Shown here piece by piece: positions 59,262-64,000 of a stretch of DNA of 64,000 nt. A model generated the notes under the pieces. The model made no database searches. It saw only the letters and a list, made by a program, of their open reading frames with translations, and was not told the origin of the DNA. Made by a program: the position numbers and the translations under genes. Origin of the DNA: Holophagae bacterium (GTDB lineage Bacteria > Acidobacteriota > Holophagae > Acanthopleuribacterales > Acanthopleuribacteraceae); assembly GCA_030429565.1 (NCBI GenBank), contig JAUIFE010000006.1:62001-126000 (forward strand). Direction: 5' to 3'. The first letter of the stretch is position 1. Each line of letters begins with the position of its first letter.

Positions 59262-61262
59262 TTAGTTGGGGCCCTGGGCGCCGACGCGTTGCGAGCGCCA
59301 CGCTTCCAAAAATTTCTGACCAAAGAATTCGTGGAAATGGTCTTCGGCGTAGTCGGCGTCAATGGTGCGCGCGTGATTTTCGAACTCACTCCACAGCCGC
59401 CGTGGGTTTCCAGAGCCCGATTCTTTGCGCAGGGTTTCGGGGTCAACGCGTTTCCAGAACTGTTCAAACCATTTGCGGAAACTGGATTCATAAGTCGAAA
59501 GCAGGTTGACGAGGTGGAACTTGAGTTCGCCGAGTTTTTCTTCGCGACTGAGACGACCGGCTTCATAGAAGTGGCGGGTTTGGTCGCCGTAATTGATATG
59601 AACCTTGAGAATGTGTTTGGCGAAGTTGTGGACCAGGTTTTCCACTTGCTTGAGCACTTCCTCTTCGACGCCGCCTTTATCGGCGCCGGCGCTCTGCCAA
59701 TCGCCGTAGTTTTCGGCGATGTTGCGCACAAAGGTTTCGCCAATTTCTCGTTGGGTACCACCGGTTTTGACCGGGAATGAGTTGAGCTCTTCGACCTCGA
59801 GTTGGCACAGCATGAGGAAGGAGCGGAAACGGCCGATGTCGGTGCTGTCGCCCGCAATTTTTTCCATGAGGAAGGAACGTGCTTCGCGCGACAACGCCTT
59901 GTTGGTTTTTTTCTCAAAGCCGTTCATAAGGCTGTCGTAAATGCGTGGCAGGACACCCTCTAGGTGGCGGTCCATATCGATGACGCGCAGGTTATCAACG
60001 GCCGAGGTGACCATGTCGAGGTTTTCTTTTTTCACGGAGAAAACCAAGGTGCCCTCGGGTTCGCGCAGCGCGCTGAGGAAGTCTTGGGCATGGGCGTCGC
60101 CTTCACCGAGGTGCATCAAAAGCGCATCGACGTGGTCGATGCCGATGACGCCGCCGCCGCGGATAGAGGCGGCAATGCCGGCGACATAATCGCCAAAGGA
60201 ATCGGAACCATCCATCGACAGGAACAGCAACGGGTCAAATAACAACTTGTCTTCCGCCTTAAAGGCCTCGGGCAAGGCGGGTGACGAGCTTTTCTCGCCG
60301 AAACAGAAGCGCAGGACGCTTGATTTGCCGCAGCCGCGACTGCCGGCGATGGCGACCACCGTGTGTTGTTTGCAGGCGCTTTCCAGGGTGACCCAAAACT
60401 CGAGCGGCAACTGCAGGTGTGAGGCAAAACCAACCAAGCTGGATTTCTTGCGCGGGCGATTGAGCTTGCCGGAAATTTTTTGAGAAAAAACAGAAAAGCC
60501 GTGGGACCAGGCGTCTTGGGTACGCTGCCAATCGACCATCGGGTAAATCAAACTGAATTCATCGCTGAGCATGGTTTTTAGCAAGCGCACCGGGTCGGGG
60601 GTACGGTTTTGCTGGACGTCGGCCATAAACTGGCGGACCTTGGGGGTCACCTGTTGGGCGCGGCCTTTCACCAGTTTGTGGTGGAAGATGAGGAAGTTGT
60701 TAATCCATTGATAGTCGCCGCTGAATACCTGGTGGTTGCGCACGCCTTCGGCGAGGCGTTCGATGTCCATCTCGTAACCAATGTCTTGCCAGAAAGGCGC
60801 CAGTTCATCTTTGAAATTTTCGATGAGCGCTAAAAAGAGGTGGACCGATTTGATAAAAGGATCGTCGCCGGCGATTTGTAAAGCGGTTGCGAATAAGGGT
60901 TGCGGCATCCACGAGTGGGCCAATTCCGAGGCGACCGGTAGCGGTTCACCCATGTTGCGAACTGGGTTGTCGGCGATGCGCATGATGGTCGAGCCCACCA
61001 CAAAAAAGTCGCGTATTTCTTTATAAACCCCGGGTTCAATGCGCACGCGACCGACAAACGAGCCGTTCGACGACTTCAAATCGTTGATGTAGGCTTTGCC
61101 TTTTTCCAACTTCAGCAATGCGTGGCACCCGGAAACGCAGGGGTCGTAAGCCAAGATCATGTCGTTAAACGGGTCACGCCCAATACGAATCTCCATACCT
61201 TCCTTGAGATCGTACGTTTTGCCTTCAAATATGCCGGAAACAATCAAAATGGTGCGTGACAT
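59262..61262 (-). CDS. FHA - ClpN-like - AAA ATPase protein
   Basis: 666 residues from ATG 61260-61262 (AAAGG upstream). Residues 1-100 are an FHA domain: IGRDPFND, Ser44 and His47 in VSGCHA, and DLKSSNGSFVG, all needed to bind phosphothreonine. About 125-250 resembles a Clp N-terminal repeat (DDPFIKSVHLFLALIENF). A P-loop near residues 304-314 (AGSRGCGKSS) and a Walker-B-like GVIGIDHVDALL follow, giving an AAA-type core. The last 200 residues are helical. It binds phosphorylated partners and ATP, probably in the cytoplasm. FHA proteins and PpkA kinases control type VI secretion in Pseudomonas; a similar link to the hcp array is only inferred. Confidence 0.82.
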   Translation of the reverse strand: MSRTILIVSGIFEGKTYDLKEGMEIRIGRDPFNDMILAYDPCVSGCHALLKLEKGKAYINDLKSSNGSFVGRVRIEPGVYKEIRDFFVVGSTIMRIADNPVRNMGEPLPVASELAHSWMPQPLFATALQIAGDDPFIKSVHLFLALIENFKDELAPFWQDIGYEMDIERLAEGVRNHQVFSGDYQWINNFLIFHHKLVKGRAQQVTPKVRQFMADVQQNRTPDPVRLLKTMLSDEFSLIYPMVDWQRTQDAWSHGFSVFSQKISGKLNRPRKKSSLVGFASHLQLPLEFWVTLESACKQHTVVAIAGSRGCGKSSVLRFCFGEKSSSPALPEAFKAEDKLLFDPLLFLSMDGSDSFGDYVAGIAASIRGGGVIGIDHVDALLMHLGEGDAHAQDFLSALREPEGTLVFSVKKENLDMVTSAVDNLRVIDMDRHLEGVLPRIYDSLMNGFEKKTNKALSREARSFLMEKIAGDSTDIGRFRSFLMLCQLEVEELNSFPVKTGGTQREIGETFVRNIAENYGDWQSAGADKGGVEEEVLKQVENLVHNFAKHILKVHINYGDQTRHFYEAGRLSREEKLGELKFHLVNLLSTYESSFRKWFEQFWKRVDPETLRKESGSGNPRRLWSEFENHARTIDADYAEDHFHEFFGQKFLEAWRSQRVGAQGPN

Positions 61263-61626
61263 TAGCAGCCTTTCTATGAAGTTGAAAAGGACCGGGGGAT
61301 CGCTGGCGACAGGTTGGTGATCGAATGGGTGGTTTCGGGACGGTCTAGGCGGTGGCGTGGCGACTAACCCGTCCTGATCCGTGAAGCGGCGCCGCAATAT
61401 TGGGGGTGTTCAGGGTGCGAAGGGTCCGGTGGGGCGAGTCGCACGCTTAGAATTTACAACGGTTTACGATGACGCTTTATGAACAGGGATGGAAATTTCA
61501 GGCTAGACCCTGTGATTGTACCTCTTTGCAGGATCCTTGACCAGTTTCACGCCTAAATTTTCGTGCGAAATCGTTTTGGCGGGTCGCAAATGTCCCCAAA
61601 ATGGCGGAACCTGCCGCGCTGTCTGC
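61263..61626. other. Intergenic region without a supported gene
   Basis: 364 nt between the histidine kinase's end and the FHA gene's start, both on the minus strand. No coding frame or strong hairpin seen. Confidence 0.35.
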
Positions 61627-63294
61627 TTAGGTTTCCGGTATCGCCATCCTAAAGGTCGCGCCGTCCTCGCGGCTCTCCACCCACAACCGGCCTTTGGCGG
61701 CGGTTACTGTGCGTCGGCAATAGGCCAAACCAACCCCGTGTCCCTCGGGTTTGGTGGTAAAGCCATCCTCGAAAATGCTTTCAGTTTGGGATTTGCTCAC
61801 GCCCGGGCCGTTGTCGGCAAAGGCCGCCTGCACCATGCCGTTTTCCGTACGGGTGACACTTAGGGTGATTTGCGGGGCGGGTGTGTCCTGTAAAGCTTCC
61901 ACGCCGTTTTTGAGAATGTTGACCATGACATGGACCAGTGAAACCGGATCGACCGCCACCTTGGCGGTACAGCGTTCGCCCCAGCGCAAATCGACCTCGT
62001 GTTCGTCAAGAATCGGACGCACCACCGCGCAGGCTTGATCGAGGAGTTCGACCAGGGGCGCCACTTGTGCGCGTTGTTTAAGCGTACTCTCGTTTTGCTG
62101 GGCGATAATCACGTCGCGGGTGAGGTTGAGCTTTTTGCGCAGTTCCTCCACTTCTTCCACTAATTGGCGGCGTTCGTCGCGCACCTGCTCGCCGGCGGCA
62201 TGGAAATATTCGGGTAAGCGGCGGCCCTTGGGGGATTCGGTAAAGAAGGTGTCGAGGTTGGCTGCATTTTGATGGATCAAATCCAAACCCAGCATGAGTT
62301 GCGGCAAGCGCGAACCCGCCAACAAACTTTCTAATTGCGCGACGCTGACCGAAATGGAGTTAAGTACATTGTTGACGTTGTGCAGCACGGTGTTGGCGGC
62401 TTGGCCCTTTTTGAGCGCGTCTTCGCGGGCAACGGCCAATTGCTCCTGCTGTTTGAGGCGCATTTCGACTTGGCGGCGTTCCGAGACCTCGCGCTTGAGG
62501 TTGGCCCACATTTCCCGCATCACGCGCAGGCGGGCAATCAGTTCTTCTTTCACAAAAGGTTTGACCAAATAATCGTTGGCGCCCGCCTTAAATAGGTCGA
62601 TGAGCACGCGTCGGTCAGGTACCGCCGTCAGAAAAATCACGGGTAACTCTTTGAGGTTGAGGTCCTGACGAATTTTGCGGCAAAAGATGTCGCCGTTCAT
62701 AATCGGCATTTCTAAATCAGTGATGACCATATCGACGCGGTGACTTTCGTGTTCGAGGATTTCGAAACCCTCTTTGCCGTTGACGGCCGGAATCACCGTC
62801 ATGCTCTGTTCCAGCAACATTTTGCTGACCAGTTCGCGTACCAATTGGCTGTCGTCGACGAGTAAGGCGGTCAGGCCTTCGAGCACGTTACCCGGTTTAA
62901 GGAAACGGTTAACCGTGGCGAGCAGCTCGCCGGGTTTGAAACCCTTGATGACGAAATCGGTGGCGCCGGCGCGAAAACCCTTGAGGCGACTTTCTTTGGA
63001 GGTGTCGGAGGTGACGAAGATGATCGGCAGGTAGTTTTTTTCCTGCTCGTGAATCTGGCGGTTGAATTGCTCGCCGCGCAGCCAGGAGCAAACTTGGTAA
63101 CCGTCCATGTCCGGCATGTCGATGTCGAGGGTGACTAAATCGATTTGGTGATTGTGAATGAGGTGCAGCGCTTGGAATCCGTCGGAGGCTTCCAAGATTT
63201 CGTAACCACCCTTCTGCAACTCGCGCTTGAACATGGCACGCGACACCCGTTCGTCATCGACGATCAAGACCTTCATCGCGTTGGTGGCGGTCAT
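61627..63294 (-). CDS. Hybrid signalling protein REC-REC-histidine kinase
   Basis: 555 residues, ATG 63292-63294 with GAGG 6 nt upstream. Receiver 1 spans about 7-125 (VLIVDDE; phospho-acceptor in TLDIDMPDMDG; K in VIKGF). Receiver 2 is about 140-265 (LLVDDSQ, ITDLEMPIMNG, LVKPF). A coiled coil leads to a histidine box of the VLHNVNNVLNS type, then an ATPase domain with NILKNGVEAL, DNGPGV and GHGVGLAYC. There is no membrane segment, so the protein is soluble and probably takes phosphate from another kinase at its receivers, or passes it on. No response regulator or output gene lies beside it. Confidence 0.92.
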   Translation of the reverse strand: MTATNAMKVLIVDDERVSRAMFKRELQKGGYEILEASDGFQALHLIHNHQIDLVTLDIDMPDMDGYQVCSWLRGEQFNRQIHEQEKNYLPIIFVTSDTSKESRLKGFRAGATDFVIKGFKPGELLATVNRFLKPGNVLEGLTALLVDDSQLVRELVSKMLLEQSMTVIPAVNGKEGFEILEHESHRVDMVITDLEMPIMNGDIFCRKIRQDLNLKELPVIFLTAVPDRRVLIDLFKAGANDYLVKPFVKEELIARLRVMREMWANLKREVSERRQVEMRLKQQEQLAVAREDALKKGQAANTVLHNVNNVLNSISVSVAQLESLLAGSRLPQLMLGLDLIHQNAANLDTFFTESPKGRRLPEYFHAAGEQVRDERRQLVEEVEELRKKLNLTRDVIIAQQNESTLKQRAQVAPLVELLDQACAVVRPILDEHEVDLRWGERCTAKVAVDPVSLVHVMVNILKNGVEALQDTPAPQITLSVTRTENGMVQAAFADNGPGVSKSQTESIFEDGFTTKPEGHGVGLAYCRRTVTAAKGRLWVESREDGATFRMAIPET

Positions 63295-63449
63295 AGCATC
63301 CTCGGGAGCGGGTATTTGCGGCGGCCGATGAGCGGTGCCTGGCTTTTGGCGTGGGCGCTGTAGATTGAGTTCTATCTTATTTAAGCATTCTTCTTGGGTG
63401 TGTCGTCAATTCTATTTGCAGTGAAAATCCAAAATTAGAGCGCAGCCTG

Positions 63450-64000
63450 TTATCGCGTCGATGTTGCGCGCTCGTCCCGGCGTGCTCGCCTTGGCGGCGG
63501 TCGGTGGCGCGGATCGCACCTGCCGTCTAGGTAAATCAGGCGATCGAAACCCTCGTGGGGCAGGCGGCGCAAATCGCGGCGCCACTGTTGGGTCTGTTCG
63601 CGCAACACCGACGCCGGCACGCGGCGTTGACGGCGGCGGTTGCGGGTTCGGCATAGCGCGGGCGGCGTCATCACGACCAATGCGTAGCAGGGGCGGCCGT
63701 GCTGAGCCGCCAGTTTGCGCCAGGGGCGACGTTGCGATGCGCCCAGATTGGTGGCGTCGAGAACCGTGAGCAGACCGCGTTGCAGGCGATGGGCGACAAA
63801 GCGGCGCAGTAAGGGGAACACGATGCGGTTACAGTTCTGGTCGGCAGCGTTGTTGGTCAACATCAGGCGAAACTGATCGGATGAAAAAATTTCGTGAGGG
63901 TCAAACCAAGCGGCGGCCACGGTTGACTTCCCGGAGCCGGAACAACCAATTGTCAAAATGAGTGCATCGGCGGCCGGCTCAAAACCCAAGTCTGGGACCG
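63450..64000 (-). CDS. Pnkp-like polynucleotide kinase (P-loop), likely partial
   Basis: At least 179 residues; the frame is open to the window edge, and the visible TTG start at 63987-63989 may not be the true one. Features of the bacterial Pnkp 5'-kinase module in order: P-loop GCSGSGKST, HEIFSSDQFR, LDATNLGASQRRPW, a late RNRRRQRRVP, and LRRLPHEGFDRLIYL. This module phosphorylates 5'-OH ends of RNA or DNA; in Pnkp it is fused to phosphatase and ligase domains, which are absent here. The protein ends in an arginine-rich tail. Link with the distant rtcR is not supported by position. Confidence 0.75.
   Translation of the reverse strand, partial: VPDLGFEPAADALILTIGCSGSGKSTVAAAWFDPHEIFSSDQFRLMLTNNAADQNCNRIVFPLLRRFVAHRLQRGLLTVLDATNLGASQRRPWRKLAAQHGRPCYALVVMTPPALCRTRNRRRQRRVPASVLREQTQQWRRDLRRLPHEGFDRLIYLDGRCDPRHRPPPRRARRDERATSTR

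Noticed and set aside
46450..63294. A complete type VI secretion locus
   Set aside because: Only Hcp is present; no sheath, baseplate, VgrG, ClpV proper or membrane complex genes are found in the window.

Overview
The window is a GC-rich bacterial chromosome segment with about 45 protein genes, almost all on long, tightly packed operons. It holds genes for Gram-negative traits: Hcp (type VI secretion tube), an EnvC-like septal factor, sigma-54 promoters and an RtcR activator. It also has a polyunsaturated-fatty-acid-synthase-like megasynthase, FHA and PEGA signalling proteins, HEAT and TPR proteins and M61/TldD peptidases. This mix is typical of complex predatory or symbiotic lineages such as Acidobacteriota (Holophagae-like) or Myxococcota. 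The sequence alone does not settle the phylum; Acidobacteriota is my guess.

Layout. 1-4.6 kb: 3' end of rtcR, a membrane protein, a HEAT-type protein with a 57-bp repeat, a small orphan. 5.0-7.8 kb: a TetR regulator divergent from an SDR / OsmC / double-cupin operon, with palindromic operators around a strong promoter. 7.9-9.1 kb: two small genes and an ERI-1-type exonuclease. 9.5-10.2 kb: an array of four tRNA-Ser-type elements, two of which lack a usable anticodon loop. 10.2-11.3 kb: no protein gene, possible structured RNA. 11.3-13.5 kb: tmk-holB-orphan. 13.8-16.8 kb: TldD-like protease, orphan partner, C-terminally short adenosine deaminase. 16.8-17.7 kb: converging families of about 65-bp repeats. 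17.8-18.9 kb: acyltransferase-3.

19.4-32.2 kb is the largest unit: a four-gene operon with 1-4 nt overlaps. It encodes a 3-hydroxyacyl-CoA dehydrogenase, an ER-KS-AT-ACP protein, a ketoreductase, and a KS-AT-DH protein with a phosphopantetheinyl-transferase-like tail. Together these would be a nearly self-contained iterative lipid/polyketide synthase. 32.2-36.7 kb: a sugar/glycosylation group (PseG-like, RfbD-like, SPINDLY-type O-GlcNAc transferase). 37.0-41.9 kb: operon of M61 aminopeptidase, MTA phosphorylase, PfkB kinase and degenerate EnvC. 41.9-46.2 kb: alpha/beta hydrolase, TPR protein, DUF3667 membrane protein.

46.4-63.3 kb is almost entirely on the minus strand. It has four tandem hcp genes, each with its own sigma-54 (-24/-12) promoter and its own intrinsic terminator. 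Next come two adjacent exported paralogues of unknown function built of three repeated modules, a transmembrane pseudokinase with PEGA domains, an FHA-ClpN-AAA protein and a REC-REC-histidine kinase. I infer that this block serves secretion and envelope signalling. The window ends in a polynucleotide-kinase-like P-loop gene.
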